Notes: a model not told the origin generated them from the sequence alone. DNA of 64,000 nt from Septoria linicola (GCA_024114885.1 CP099421.1:3162001-3226000); one strand, 5' to 3'; positions 42,335 to 54,600 are shown, counted from the first letter of the stretch. Translations and numbers: made by a program.

Positions 42335-43093
42335 CTACAGCTTTGAGCCAGGTGGTCTGACACCACTGATCTGTGCCAACTCAGACAACAGTTTCTCTTG
42401 TGTGTCAACATCTCCCGCCACAGGCTGATGCTTTCTATCCTTGGTCGCACCAGGTCCCCAGTACTGGCCTGTGGCTCCCACACCCTCTGCCAACGCCACA
42501 TACGTTGCAACCGAAGCATTGATGTCGTCCGGTGCGCTTGCGCCACCCATCTTTGTTGGCACCCAACCAGGATCTAGTACATTAACCTCGTCTACACCCG
42601 TAAGATGTCTTGCAAACGCAAAGCTGAGCATGATGTCGTGCAGTTTGGAGTCGCCATACCCACATGATGTGACGTTCTTCAATAATCCGTCGCCACCTGC
42701 GTGCATTTGTGATCCCAGGAAGACATAACGCTTGGAGTGCTCGGCGACCAGTGATGTGAGGACGTATGGAGCCAGTGTGTTTGTCGCAAAGAGAAGGCCG
42801 TATTTTGCATTTGGTGCAGTTTTGCCAGCTACATCGCGCATGACTCCGGCATTGTGGATGATGCTGTCCCACGGCCCGGCAGCTTTGATATCGTCTGCTA
42901 GCTTCTTGACTTCTTGAAGGTCAGACAGGTCGGCGATAAAGCAAGACTTGGCTTTTGGGCAGTTCTTCTTTGCATCTTCTGCTCGTGATGCTGAGCGTGC
43001 GTGGAGATGGACGTCGTGGCCGCGTTCAGTCAATGCTTTAGCGGCGAGCGAGCCGAGGCCTTCTGCGGAACCTGTGATGAGAATGCGCGCCAT
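42335..43093 (-). CDS. Short-chain dehydrogenase/reductase
   Basis: 252 residues from the ATG at 43093. The upstream frame reaches 43198, but MARILITG fits the first strand. Classical SDR marks: TGSAEGLG (7-14) for NAD(P), DLSD after strand 4 (55-58), NAG (81-83), Ser128, and the catalytic pair Tyr146 and Lys150 in YGDSK, then DPGWVPTKMGG. HARSAS after the second strand favours NADP (inference). It is convergent with the GST, with only 35 bp between stop codons. Substrate unknown. Confidence 0.92.
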   Translation of the reverse strand: MARILITGSAEGLGSLAAKALTERGHDVHLHARSASRAEDAKKNCPKAKSCFIADLSDLQEVKKLADDIKAAGPWDSIIHNAGVMRDVAGKTAPNAKYGLLFATNTLAPYVLTSLVAEHSKRYVFLGSQMHAGGDGLLKNVTSCGYGDSKLHDIMLSFAFARHLTGVDEVNVLDPGWVPTKMGGASAPDDINASVATYVALAEGVGATGQYWGPGATKDRKHQPVAGDVDTQEKLLSELAQISGVRPPGSKL

Positions 43094-43323
43094 GATTGCA
43101 GATTTCAACACAGGGGACAAGTGGTGTATGTAAGTACTTGTGTTAAATGTCTTCTTCTCGATGTTATCCCGACTTGGGCGAGGATTAGTCAACGCCATTC
43201 ACGGCCTTGTATTACGTCAGAGCGATCCACGTCGTCTCTTGAGACATCCACAACAGTTTGATTTTATCCACCTTGCAAGCCGAAATCCTGGACACTCCAA
43301 ATTCGACAGCATCGTAAGCCCAT

Positions 43324-44552
43324 CTATGAGGCAAAGCTTGGGTCTGTACGCGGTGACCACCATCCGTCTGTCTCCTGCAGCTCCTCCTCATAAGTAGTGG
43401 ACTGCTCGGCTGCTGGCAGCGATCGTCCCTGCTGCAACTCCCTCTCGTTGTGCGCAAGCTCTGCGCAGGCGTTCTTCTTCCACATTGCCAGGTGTTGTAG
43501 AGAACAAGACCCTACGCCAAATCCACCGGACGATGTATCAATTGCATCGACCTTGCAGCAACTCAATTCGCCACACATCATACAGTCCAGGGCTGAGATT
43601 GTGCCCTGGAATCGTGGACAGCCCTGAGCGCTGAACTCTCTCCAGCAAGCATAGCATCGGTAGTGATGCCAAGCTCCACGACAGCCCAATGCATCGCAAT
43701 CGTGGACGCCTTGGGCTTGCACCTTCGCCAGTTCCAGAAGTCCATCACGGAAAGCCGCTATTTTTGGGACAGCAATCCTGAGAGTCTGGGTGAGCTTGAA
43801 ATCGTCCGGCTCCAGCCAGTGTATGGGCGCAAGCAGCTGGACTGCGATAGTCGAGCAAGCTTGCAATAATCGCTTCCGAAACATCCAGTCCTCATGCTCA
43901 TGTCCGAACGTGAAGATCTCCTCAACAACGAACATGAAATGCGGCTCGAACAAATCCTCTTCGGCTCGAGCTCCGAACTTTCTCTCAGCGACGAGGCAGA
44001 GATCAGGCATCTCCATGCGGAGTCCCACTTTGTAGACATAGTAGCTGAAGAGCAAAGGGGAAGCTCCTTTGGATGAGCCCATTTCGGCGCGATCGTACTC
44101 CTCGTCGTTGTAGATACCGTATCTCAGGAAGCGTATGGCAGCATCAGCCACACTTGGGAACTCCATCAGTCCAGGAACGTGTAAAGCTAAGTCGAGGCGG
44201 AATTTGCCATGCCAAATGTGGGCTCGACGGAAGAAGGTCGACGTAGCGTAGGCAAAGTGATAGTTGAGCTCGTATCTGCGAGTGCCCATGCGCACGATGA
44301 GGTCCTGATGTTCAGGGCGTTCGATCAACCTGGGGGTAGTGTTAGCCTTCTATGAGCCGCCGAGGTGTACAGTGTGCTAGCTGAACTCGAAGCCGTGCAT
44401 TGCTGGAAAGCGAAAAATGCGACGTACCTGCTCGCGACCGTGGCAAGATGTCTGAGTTGAGTCTTTATACGGAGCTCCTCCTCCTCATCGTTCGCGCTGC
44501 CTTGATAGCTGGGCTGAGCCTGGAGCGCAACAGCAGGCGGGTTCGATGCCAT
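43324..44552 (-). CDS. BTB-like protein with Cys-rich C-terminus
   Basis: Two exons, 44428-44552 and 43324-44329, joined in phase 2 across a 98 nt intron (GTACGT, CTAAC, CCCCAG), give 376 residues. After a short acidic N-terminus, EHQDLIVRMGTRRYELNYHFAYATSTFFRRA has the pattern of a divergent BTB start. LMEFPSVADAAIRFLRYGIY and SYYVYKVGLRMEMPDLCLVAERKF fit its later helices. The C-terminal third is Cys/His-rich (HDCDALGCRGAWHHY, RCYACWREF, CPRFQG, CMMCGELSCC), enough for one or two zinc sites. It shares the BTB plus C-terminal Cys layout with the gene at 37861-38756, at low sequence similarity. Function unknown. Confidence 0.75.
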
Positions 44553-44724
44553 GATGGTGTGTATGAGGAGGTTTCCGTACAGAAGTGAGACAAGGATAGG
44601 ACTTTCGAAAATGCGACGGAAGATATTGAGGTTCAATCGTGGATAATGTCGACAACCTTGGTAGCTCAAGTAAGTTTGAACCTACCATTCGACCTGCCAC
44701 GTGGGATGATGAGGACTCGTGGTC

Positions 44725-45905
44725 TTCTCACATCCGGTACCTGAAGCCTGGCGTGTTCCAGTCAGTTAGTTCTTCCAAGCTCATCGCTATCCTTGAAGAA
44801 TTGCGGGCCCGCGATGTTTCCAGCACAGTATGCGATGAACAGAAGAGCAGTCATGGTCATCTTCTTCGTGCTGCCTTTGTAGTTGACGCCGACCAAAGAT
44901 AGTGATAGCGGTAGTGCAGACGGTCCTGTCGAGAGAAGATAGTATCCGAAAAGCTTTACTCCGTGTGATGGTGCATCCGCATATATGATGGCCGACCCTG
45001 TGACTGGGCAGAGCACAACAGCGCACAGCAGAAACAGACTGACATTACTCCACTTGCCGGCGGCCCAGCCTGTGATCATGATGCAGAAGAAAGAGATGAA
45101 GCTCGCAGGAAAGATGACCAGTGTTGACTCAAGGCTTGTGAACCCAAAACCTTTCAGCACGAGGTTGGCAAAGTTCTGCGTGCCGCCATTAGGTATCTGC
45201 GTGAGCAGTGAGATGGCGAAGAAGAATATTGTCTTGGGGTCTTTGAGGCATTCCAGTGCCTGTGCTGGTTGCCAGGCTGTTCGCGATTGTCCCGTTCCGG
45301 CCGCGTTGACGCGGAGCTCAGCAATCTCCTTCTCCTCCGGAGACAAGAAGGTAGCTGATGAGATGCTATCTGGAAGCATGAAGAGAAGTACAAATCCCCA
45401 AAGAAATGTCGCCAAGCCCAGCACGATGAACATCCACTGCCACGGTTCCAGAGGCCGCTCGACATGTCCCAATCCATAGGCGAGAAAACTCGTGATGACT
45501 CCTCCCCGAGAGTTACCAGCGAACCCGATTCCAACACGAGTGGGGACTTCGCTTCGTGTGTACCACATTGATGTGATGTAAAGAAAGGCAGGCGAGATTG
45601 TGGCTTCGGCCACGCCGAGCAAGAAGCGTAGAACTACTGTTATTAGTCCGCTAAAGCTAGAACATATGCTGTAGTGCACGCGACGACTACGCCCCAGAAC
45701 AGAGTGTTTCCAGCGACATAGTTACCGATTAGAAGTCGTTAGATAAGGATCGTGGTAGGATACTCCTAGAAGAAGTAGCTAAAGTAGAAAATGGATGATC
45801 TGTGATGTTAGTAACATGAAGCAGGATACAAGTCTCCCGACTCACATCCAGCTGTAGTTAGTTGGAACCGACCAAATTCTGCATACTCGCCCCCCTAACA
45901 TCGCT
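44725..45905 (-). pseudogene. MFS transporter pseudogene (Dal5-like anion:cation symporter)
   Basis: The minus strand encodes much of a Dal5/allantoate-permease-type MFS transporter. Pieces include YSW (45860), SSIFYF, EYPTTILI, GNTLFWGVVVACT, SGLITV..RFLLGVAEATISPAFLY, MWYTRSEVPTRVGI, PWQWMFIVLG, FLPEEKEI-like SPEEKEIAELRV, IPNGGTQNFANLVLKGFGF, TMTALLFIAYCAGNIAGPQFF and TPGFRYRM. An intact 47 nt intron remains (45800-45846, GTGAGT..CACAG). Damage: a 4 bp duplication near 45863, TAG in place of a Trp and TAA in place of a probable Gln between 45720 and 45780, a frameshift near 45655, and a frameshift near the C-terminus (about 44765). The last helices are absent. Stops of this kind fit mild RIP near the repeats. 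Confidence 0.88.
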
Positions 45906-46363
45906 ACTCCCCTCCCAGCTGCTCCTCCTCCTCCTCCCTCACCTGTCGTCCGCCCTCACCTTGCTCGCTCATTCTCGCGCCCATCGCACCGTCAACCACG
46001 ATATCTGGCAACTTATGCGCAAGCGCCCTCCCCCGATTGGGGACACGTCACCGCCGCAGACGTACCAGGTGCAGCTTTCGCTCGAGGGTCACAGCCATCT
46101 GACTGGACCGACCGTGAGGCAGACACCTGTCGCGATCACGGGAGCCTGACCGTGAGCACTTGGCGGTAGCGGCCTTCCGGCACCTTGCGGGGCAGAGCGT
46201 CGTGCTCCAGCTGGGCCTGAGCGAGACAGCTTATTACCAAGATGCTGCTACTGCTATCTTCATTTTATATACGAGGACCGTCAATAATCTCTTATTCGAG
46301 AGGCATCTGGCCTGAGCTTGCACGACACACGATTAGTTCAGTATTGCTAGCGGAAGTTAGATG
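45906..46363. other. Transition from genes to the repeat block
   Basis: Normal base composition, then an abrupt change near 46450. A 95-codon + frame (45862-46149) has a Leu run and no recognisable domain. Not called. Confidence 0.5.
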
Positions 46364-46464
46364 AAGGTCCCTGTCGCGTACACGCAAGAATCTGACCTTA
46401 TTGACTCGGAACTACGTAGCGCCGCGCACGTGATAGCCTCCGCGTCTTAGTAAGTAATAATACC
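46364..46464. repeat. 101 bp dispersed repeat, little-mutated copy
   Basis: Shares its whole length with 47912-48012. This copy keeps CpA and TpG (CACGCAAG, GCACGTGATAG) where the other has TpA. Confidence 0.85.
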
Positions 46465-46642
46465 TATACGGTACTAATAATAGTATAATACCTACGATAA
46501 TAGCTTCTTTAATCTATTATATTATAGTATATAGTACGCGCTTTATAACGTAATTAGCTTATATTTATCTCGTAGATCTATTTTAGAGATATACTCTATA
46601 GGCGAGAGCTTTTAAAGAAAGTAAAGATAAGAATCTCTATTA

Positions 46643-47290
46643 ATTCTATTATTATTATATTATAGAGTAAGGCTATTATATTATAACTAAGATAAGTACG
46701 TAATTAGATAAGTAGATACCTTTTTATAAGATCGTTATTATTATTAGATATAGATAATATAACTAAATCTTCTACTTAAGTTTATTTCTTTCTTTAAGTA
46801 CTATTCTATTATTATTATTATTATATTATAGAGTAAGGCTATTATATTATAACTAAGATAAGTATATAATTAGATAAGTAGATATCTATTATAAGATCGT
46901 TATTATTATTAGGTATAGATAATATAACTAAATCTTCTACTTAAGTTTATTTCTTTCTTTAAGTACTATTCTATTATTATTATATTATAGAGTAAGGCTA
47001 TTATATTATAACTAAGATAAGTACGTAATTAGATAAGTAGATATCTATTATAAGATCGTTATTATTATTAGATATAGATAATATAACTAAATCTTCTACT
47101 TAAGTTTATTTCTTTCTTTAAGTACTATTCTATTATTATTATATTATAGAGTAAGGCTATTATATTATAACTAAGATAAGTATATAATTAGATAAGTAGA
47201 TATCTATTATAAGATCGTTATTATTATTAGGTATAGGTAATATAACTAAATCTTCTACTTAAGTTTATTTCTTTCTTTAAGTACTACTAC
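46643..47290. repeat. Tandem repeat, about 159 bp unit, four copies
   Basis: Copies begin around GAGTAAGGCTATTATATTAT at 46665, 46831, 46990 and 47149. Units contain ATT trinucleotide runs and differ mostly by transitions. No coding potential. Confidence 0.92.
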
Positions 47291-47464
47291 TACTACTATT
47301 ACTAAGTACCTATAATAGCTCTTTAGTTAATTATATATTATATATAATAGTAGAGCCGCGCCTCTTATATATAATAGCTTATAATAGTAGCTTACTACTA
47401 ATATTTCTAGATCGTCTTAAAGTAGTATACGTATTATAAAAGGAGTATTATAGGCGCTAAGATA

Positions 47465-47745
47465 GGAGTAGGTCACGTGCTAGCAGATTTCTAAGAAACG
47501 CTCTTAACTAATTATTTTTAGATCTAAGATAGAAGTAGGTTACGTACTAAGTTAGTAGATTTTCAAGAAACGCTCTTAACTAATTATTTTTAGACTCTAT
47601 TTTTAGGAGTAGGTTACGTACTAGTAGATTTCCAAGAAACGCTCTTAACTAATTATTTTTAGACCTTGTTTTTAGGAGTAGGTTACGTACTAGTAGATTT
47701 CTAAGGAAAGCTATTAACTAATTATTTTTAGACTCTATTTTTTTT
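47465..47745. repeat. Tandem repeat, about 70 bp unit, four copies
   Basis: Units start GGAGTAGGT at 47465, 47532 (as GAAGTAGGT), 47606 and 47675, and contain CTTAACTAATTATTTTTAGA. A related fragment lies near 48388-48450. The first unit keeps TCACGTGCT where the others have TTACGTACT. Confidence 0.88.
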
Positions 47746-47911
47746 AAAGAGTAAGATAGATCTTATAAACTCGGTTAATAAGATAGACCTCGTAAACTCG
47801 GTTAATAAGAGATATAGCGATCCTCGTCGTGCCTAGTAATAGAGTACAAATAAGTATATAGCCCTCTAGGTTCTTATTAAGGCACGAGCTATAGCGTCCG
47901 TATCGGTATAT

Positions 47912-48012
47912 AAGGTCCCTATCGCGTATACGTAAAGATCTAACCCTATTAACTCGGAACTACGTAGCGCCGCGTACGTAATAGCCTCCGCGTCTTAGTA
48001 AGTAACAATACC
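47912..48012. repeat. 101 bp dispersed repeat, RIP-mutated copy
   Basis: Direct repeat of 46364-46464, differing mostly by CpA-to-TpA and TpG-to-TpA changes. Confidence 0.85.
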
Positions 48013-49418
48013 TTTATAGTAGGCTATAGAGGTAATAGAGACTAGATTAGTATCTTGTTAGCGGATAAGGTCGGCGTATCTCTACGTATAGGTAGCTATA
48101 GCTTCCTACGAACTTATAAGCGAGCTATAATTTCTATTATAAAGTATAAATTACTATCTATAACGGAAAGAGTATACTTCCTACTATTTAGTACGCTAGA
48201 TAGCGTCCCTCGTAGTAGAGAGACGGAAGGTTTCCTTCTACGTACGTATACTATAGCTCTACTTAACCTTCTTCCTCTTTAACTACTTTAACTTACGATA
48301 ACGAAGGCAACGATTTACGTTATAAAGGGCGGTAGTATAGAAGGACGATTTATTTATATATAGGAGTAAAGAGTCTATACTAAGGGTATTAGGTCACGTG
48401 CCCGTTCTTTTTTTAGCGTACTCTTAGCTAATTATTTTTAGACTCTATTTTTTTTCGAAGAGTAAGATAGACCTCGTAAACTCGGTTAATAATATACTTC
48501 GGTTAGCTGTCGCTATTAGGCTATAGTACGTAACCTGCCCTCTACTACGCGTATATTAGTACTATTAGGAATCTTACCTACTTAAATATTAGTATCGAAC
48601 AGAAACGTAACTAGAGGCGGTCCTAACTAGCGACGGTACGGTATATATAATCTAAAGCTATCTATATATACTACTTCTAAGGTCGAATCCTATAGTTCTA
48701 GTTAGCTAGTTAGCTATATTCTATAAGCTTACTAGTATTAAGCCTATTTTAGTTAAGATAATTCTCTAGCTCTTATTTAGTAAGCTCGTCTCGTATATCT
48801 TCTATCTATAAGATACTATCGTTATATAATATCTTATTTCTAGAGTTTTATAGATTACTACTCTATATAAGAGAAAGGAATTAGAATTATAAAAGATATA
48901 TAATAATATATAGAACGCTCTTAACTATTATTAAGACTATAGACTAATTCTTTTAAGTTCTAATATAGAGTATATACGTTATATATAAAATATCTATATA
49001 CTAAATATACTTAGTATAAGCTAGTATACTAAAGTAAGATAGTAAGGTAAGTAGCTTCTCTTTACTTTAACTATTTACTCTATACTCTTATACTTAATCT
49101 CTCTACTCTCTCTATACTCTTAGAGAGATTAGAGAGAGCGTTCTTTCTTAATATAAGAGAGTATTCTTATTCTAGAGCTTTTCTTACTTTCTTATTTAAT
49201 AAGTAGCTATTAGTTCTTTATAAATTAAACTATAATAACTACTAACTCTAATTTATCTTTAATATAATTTTCTACTTAACTATAACGCTTTATATAGAAA
49301 CTTCTTATATTAAATTATAATATAAGCTAGCTCTAGTATATACTTTAATTTAGTATAGCTTAGACGATCTTATACTTAATAAAGATAGGTTAATAGAAGT
49401 AGTATCCTATTCTTTAAT
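48013..49418. other. AT-rich repeat-derived DNA, unclassified
   Basis: CpA and TpG are almost absent while CpG remains, the mark of complete RIP. A 75-codon frame at 48055-48282 is a by-product of low complexity. No element ends recognised. Confidence 0.6.
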
Positions 49419-50006
49419 TATAAGAGCTAGGTAAGGTTAAAGGTTAGATCTATCTTAGGCTCGTAGGCTTAGCGTATAGTATAATTATAGTATACGTATA
49501 TATCTAAAAGGAGGTAAGAATTAGTCTTATAATATTCTAATAGTCTTATTAGGAGAGCGCTCTATATATTACTATATATTTCTTTTATAATTCTAATTCT
49601 TCTTCTTCTAATAGTAGTAATCTATAGAGGCTTATAGCTCTCTAACGTAACGTAAGTATAGCGCTACTAGAGCTCGTAATAGGTAAAGTAGACGATTAAG
49701 GTAATCTTATAGAGGCTAATAAGGTTCGAGAGTAGAAGTCTACTAGTATAACTAAAGATAGTACGTATATAGAGCGTATATAGCTTAAAGCTAAGAACTA
49801 GGAACTACGTCGTCGCTTAGAGGTACGCGCTCTACGACGAGAGAATAATTAGCTCCTTATAGAGTTAGAATCTCTATTCTTAGCTACCTCTAGTATCCTT
49901 AATATTAGTAATCTTAAAGACGACGCTAGCGCTAGTATTATAGGTAGCGTACTCTATAATAGCGCGTCGTATACGTAATATAAAGGTTCTAAGGTTAGAG
50001 AACCTA
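49419..50006 (+). mobile_element. Truncated Gypsy copy (5' LTR and start of gag)
   Basis: Parallel to 60013-60601 over about 588 bp, beginning TATAAGAGCTAGG (likely a mutated TGTAAGAGC LTR start) and including the helical, Arg-rich gag N-terminus (ELRRRLEVRALRREN in one frame, with stops). Similarity ends abruptly after GTTAGAGAACCT. The start as LTR end is inferred from both copies beginning at the same base. Confidence 0.75.
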
Positions 50007-51373
50007 GACGTTAGAATAAGTTAGTATAGGTAGAGTTAGGTCTAAACCTATATTCTTAGTAATCGATATAGGTTAGAGGAGTAACCTACTAAAGCTTAAT
50101 AGGTAGTACCTATAACTAGAAAATATAGGTTAGAGCGTATACCTACGTAGGTACCTATAGAAGTATAGGTATAGATATACTAAAATCTACGTATTTTAAG
50201 TATCTAAGTACGTAAAAAGGACGATAGGCGCCGATTATATATACCGACTATAGAGATAAGAGGAAACGAAGGTTTTATAGTATAAAAGTAGAAAGTAATC
50301 TTATATCGTTCGCTATAGTTATAATATAATTTAATACTACGCTTCTACTATATAGCTAGGTATCTCGAAGTAGCCTAAACGCTATTCCTTACGCTAAATA
50401 TAATACGTAGTACTATACTACTTTAAATAACCCTTATTATCTATAACGCCTTATATACGAAGTAGTCTCTAAACGAGCTATATATCCTTCTACTAGATCG
50501 TAACTTACTTTATATAGATAGCGTAGAGGTTAGTACCTATATAAGTTAGTATAAGCTACTAAATAGTAATATAGAAGGATATATACTCTTAAAAACCTTC
50601 GTTAAATAGAGCTCTACTACCTCTTATAACGCTTCTAGTATAGTAGCCTAAAAGTATAGATCCTACTTAAAGCTATAGGCGACCTCTCTTACTAGTCGCT
50701 AGAAGAGAAGCTTACTAATAAGTAGATCCCTAGTCCTCTAAAATATATAAATCTTCTATAGAGCTAAAACTATAGTAGATTACTATACCGACTACGTTTA
50801 CTAACTATATTTTAACTTACTACCTAGCTTATAGCGATAAGGCTTCCTTACTCTCCTTACTACTAGAGCCTTCTTAGAAAGCCTACTAGCTCGCGCTACG
50901 TTCTAAGTATTCGACTATACTTTTAGGATATAGGATTTCTTCTTTATAGTAAGTTTTAGACCGGCTCTTCTCTTCTTCTTCGTTACTATCTTATAAGGCG
51001 CTTTTTATATAATAGGCTACTTTCTACTAAGGCCCTTCCTACTAGTAGTAGGCCTATTTATAGTAGAAGGCTTATTATTCTCCTCTTTAGACGCGTCTTT
51101 ATTATCCTCCTCTTTAGACGCGTATTTATTATTATCTTTATTATTACTATCTTATATATTAATAAGAATTAGATTATTAGCCTATCTTTAAAGCTAGTCG
51201 CTAGCTCTCTCTATTTGAATTTACGCTAATAGAGTAGGAGAACGCGATACTTAATTAGTAAGAGCGCGTTATTTAGGCGTAAGTATAGTAGCGTCTTATA
51301 CGAGACGATTAAAGAAGTCGTAGTTAACTAGAAGTACTATATCGCGCGAGAACGCGATAGAATATTAATAATA
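50007..51373. other. AT-rich repeat-derived DNA, unclassified
   Basis: RIP-saturated sequence forming the left flank of Copia-2. Contains short direct and inverted GTAGGTACCTATA-like motifs near 50100-50170. No family assigned. Confidence 0.6.
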
Positions 51374-51378
51374 TTATA
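51374..51378. repeat. Copia-2 left target-site duplication (TTATA)
   Basis: TTATA before the left LTR, repeated at 57678-57682 after the right LTR. Confidence 0.8.
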
Positions 51379-51656
51379 TATTAAAAGTGGAGGGCGTTTA
51401 TAGATACTATATAATGTTAAGGAGGGTATAGCGTAGTAAAGAAGAATAGGGGATCAATCTTGAACTGACTTATATATATAGTATAGTAGTAATATGCTAG
51501 GAACTAAATACAAAGTTGATTAAGTTAGTTATCTAAGAAGAGAAGAGAGAGAAGTAAGATGTACCTCTTACCAAGCCTTAGGTGGATGCCTTAGGCATCT
51601 AGAACTATACTTAGAAGTCTATATCTAGACTGACTATCTAGGATACATTCTTAATA
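51379..51656 (-). repeat. Copia-2 left LTR (3' LTR in coding sense)
   Basis: 278 bp. Ends TTAATA, mutated from TTAACA. About a dozen transitions, and no other changes, separate it from the right LTR. Confidence 0.93.
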
Positions 51657-54600
51657 CTCCTACTCATGCTATATAGTTAGATCTTTTAATAGATTATCTG
51701 TAGCACTCAAATGCTAGTCTTAATCTTAATTAGTTATCAAGTACTTGCTTTTCAGACTAATAACCAGATAGCACTAACTATTAATCTAACAAACTTTCTA
51801 TACTACTATCTCCTACAAAAAGGTAAAAGAAATGCCTTCTATAAGATCTTCCTCCTCTCTTATATAGGAGTAGATTGTTTAGGACATAGACTATCTAGTA
51901 AGTTGCCCCTGTCCTTTCTTATAGCTAATTCTAATAGCTCCCTAGATTCCTTATAGCCTGGTCCCTTACTTAGTTATATTCTATATAGCTTCTTAGTTCC
52001 CTAATAGTCTTTAGGGTATACTATTCTTAGCTATAGGGATCTTATATTAAGCTAGGGAGTAGAGTAACTATATACTAGTAGAGGAGATAATAGCTACTAT
52101 AGAGGAGGTCTTTAACATTAACTAGTACTTGGCCTTAGGGGGTATCTAGTTCAGCTAGGTGCTATATAGTAATATTGCAGTTAGTAATAGGTCTGATATT
52201 AGTAAGGGCATTTAGGACTTTGTAAAGTCTAACTAAGGAGGAGTTAAGTAACTAAAATCTTTCTTTTAGACTCCTCTTAGTTCAGCTCTAAGGCTTGGAG
52301 TTATCTTTTGTATATCTCTTATACAAGGTAGAGCTGCCTTATAAACTCCTGAAACTATAGTCTATTCTTTGGCTTGGTAAGACTATCTACTACTATCTCT
52401 TTTGTGTTTATATATTCTATAGAGATAAGTCTGTTCTACTAGAGCTTTCTTACAGCATTATATGAGATATTAATGTGTTTGGACTTGTTATAAACATGTA
52501 AGTCCTTAACTAGAGTAAGGGCAGCTTAGTTATTACCTTTCAGCTAAATTAGCCTAATTCTAGTAACAGTTTCCTAGTTACTAAGGATCCTTAGTTAGTA
52601 AGAATATTCTCCTACTAACTCTAGGCATCCAAGCTCTCTTAAAAGAGTACTAAGGAACTATAACTGTTTTGTATATACTCCTATAGCTATATATTTAGCT
52701 TCTATTATAGATATAGCTACAGATTTCTACTTCTTACTTATCTAGGAGATTAGTATACTATAAAGGAAGAAGACATATCCAAGGATTGAGACTCTGTTAG
52801 TCTTGTCTATTATATAGTTAGAGTCCATATATCTAGTAAGGCAGCCTTAACTATTCCTTAAGTATCTTAGACTAAGGTCTAGGTTTGATCTTAGGTATCT
52901 AGTTAGCTTCTTTAGAGCCTTTATGTGTCCTACTATTAGATTACTAATATAGGAGCTTAATCTTCTAAGAGCAAATGAAATGTCTAGTCTTATAACAGTT
53001 ACAAGCTATATCTATGTTCTAATAATAGATTAGTACTCCTATTTATTATACCTTTTATTATTTAGTCTAGCAGGCTTTAGACTTTTATAGCTATCTATTA
53101 GTAAAAGAGTTAGTAATATAGTCTCTTGACCTATTCCTATCTTAGCTAGGTTCTCTTAGATATAGTGCTTCTAGTTAAGTTTCAGCTAGCCTTACTGTCT
53201 GTTTCTTATTAGTCTTATTCTAAGAATCTTATCTAGTTCTCTAAGATCTTTGATCTTGAAGACCTTGCTAAGTTAGTCTTTGAACTAGAGGACATCTTCT
53301 AGTCTCTCTATAGTAATAGGTATATTATTAATATAGATTAGGATTATTAGGTCTTTCCTTTTCTTGTAGATTAGAAGACATAGGTCCACTTCTAATTATC
53401 TGAATCCTATTCCTTTCAGCTTTAATATATATAGCTGATTCCAGTCTCTTATAGCTTGCTTTAGCCTATAGAGACTCCTTAGAACTTGTAAGACTATACT
53501 AGTTAGTAGGTTAATACCTGGTAGTAAGATTATATAGATGTCCTTATATAGGGTGCTCTCTATAAATGTATTGTTTATATCTACTTAGTGCAGAACTAGG
53601 TCCTTCTTATAGACTATAGCTATGAATCCTCTTAGAGTATCCTGCCTAACTATAGGAGCAAAAGTTTCTATATAGTCTACTCTATACTTTTAGGAGAACC
53701 TTCTTATAACTAGTCTTGCCTTAAACTTTTTAATAGCTCTACTAAGCTTTCTCTTAATATTAAAGACCTATCTTAAGGTAACTAGGTTAGCCCCTTTTAG
53801 TAGGACTACTATAGTCTAGGTATTATTGCTTACAAGTACATCTAGCTCCTTCTAAATAGCTTCTTACTAGAGATAACCCTACTTAGGATTACTTACTACT
53901 TCCTTATAGTTCCTTGGGATTAGAACCTCCTATTTATGTATTCCTGCTTCTTTAGTAGCTAAGAATGTAATCTCTTTAACTTCCTCTAAGAATTCTAGGT
54001 CCTATAGGATACCTAGGTTAATAGAGCTTATAGCTAAGAAGAAAGCCTAATACTCTAGGAGCATTTCCTTGTCTAGCTAACTATTCTAATCTAGCTTAAG
54101 CCTAATTAGCTTTAGCTTCTAGTTAAATCTATTAAGTTCTTAGGATACTTTCCTCTTTCTAAGGGTTTGCCTTAGGGCTGTCTACTCCTAATCTACCTCT
54201 ATAGTTTCTTAGGCAGAATTCTTAGATTCTTTCTTAACTTTCCCTTAGTCTAGGAATTTTCTATACTCTCCTATATCTTCTAGTAGAGGTAGAAGTTATA
54301 TAAAGAGTTTCTTTCCTTCCTAAACCTATACTAATAGCTAAGGGGGAAGAGGCTTCTACTAGCCTAGACTAGGAGCACCTAGGGTACTCCTACTAGCTTG
54401 TAGAGTAGGCTAGCTAATAGTTCTTAGCCTTCTAATAGGTCTTCTTTCTAGAGCTGAACTAGGGAGATTCTTGATCTTGATATTTAAGTCTAATTCTCTA
54501 CCTAGCTTATCTTTAAAGAAGATTGTATTAGTATACTGCTTAATAGCCTTTATATCTGGCTCCTAGAACTTCTATACCTTTGCTATATTATTATAGTATC

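Noticed and set aside
45862..46149. 95-codon frame with a poly-Leu start
   Set aside because: It overlaps the start of the MFS pseudogene antisense at its 5' end, and no known domain was seen.
46643..47745. Possible CRISPR-like array
   Set aside because: The units are contiguous tandem repeats without unique spacers, in a eukaryotic transposon block.
48055..51956. Small frames in the AT-rich block (48055-48282, 51711-51956)
   Set aside because: They lie in RIP-mutated repeat DNA; the second is within Copia copy 2 on the non-coding strand.
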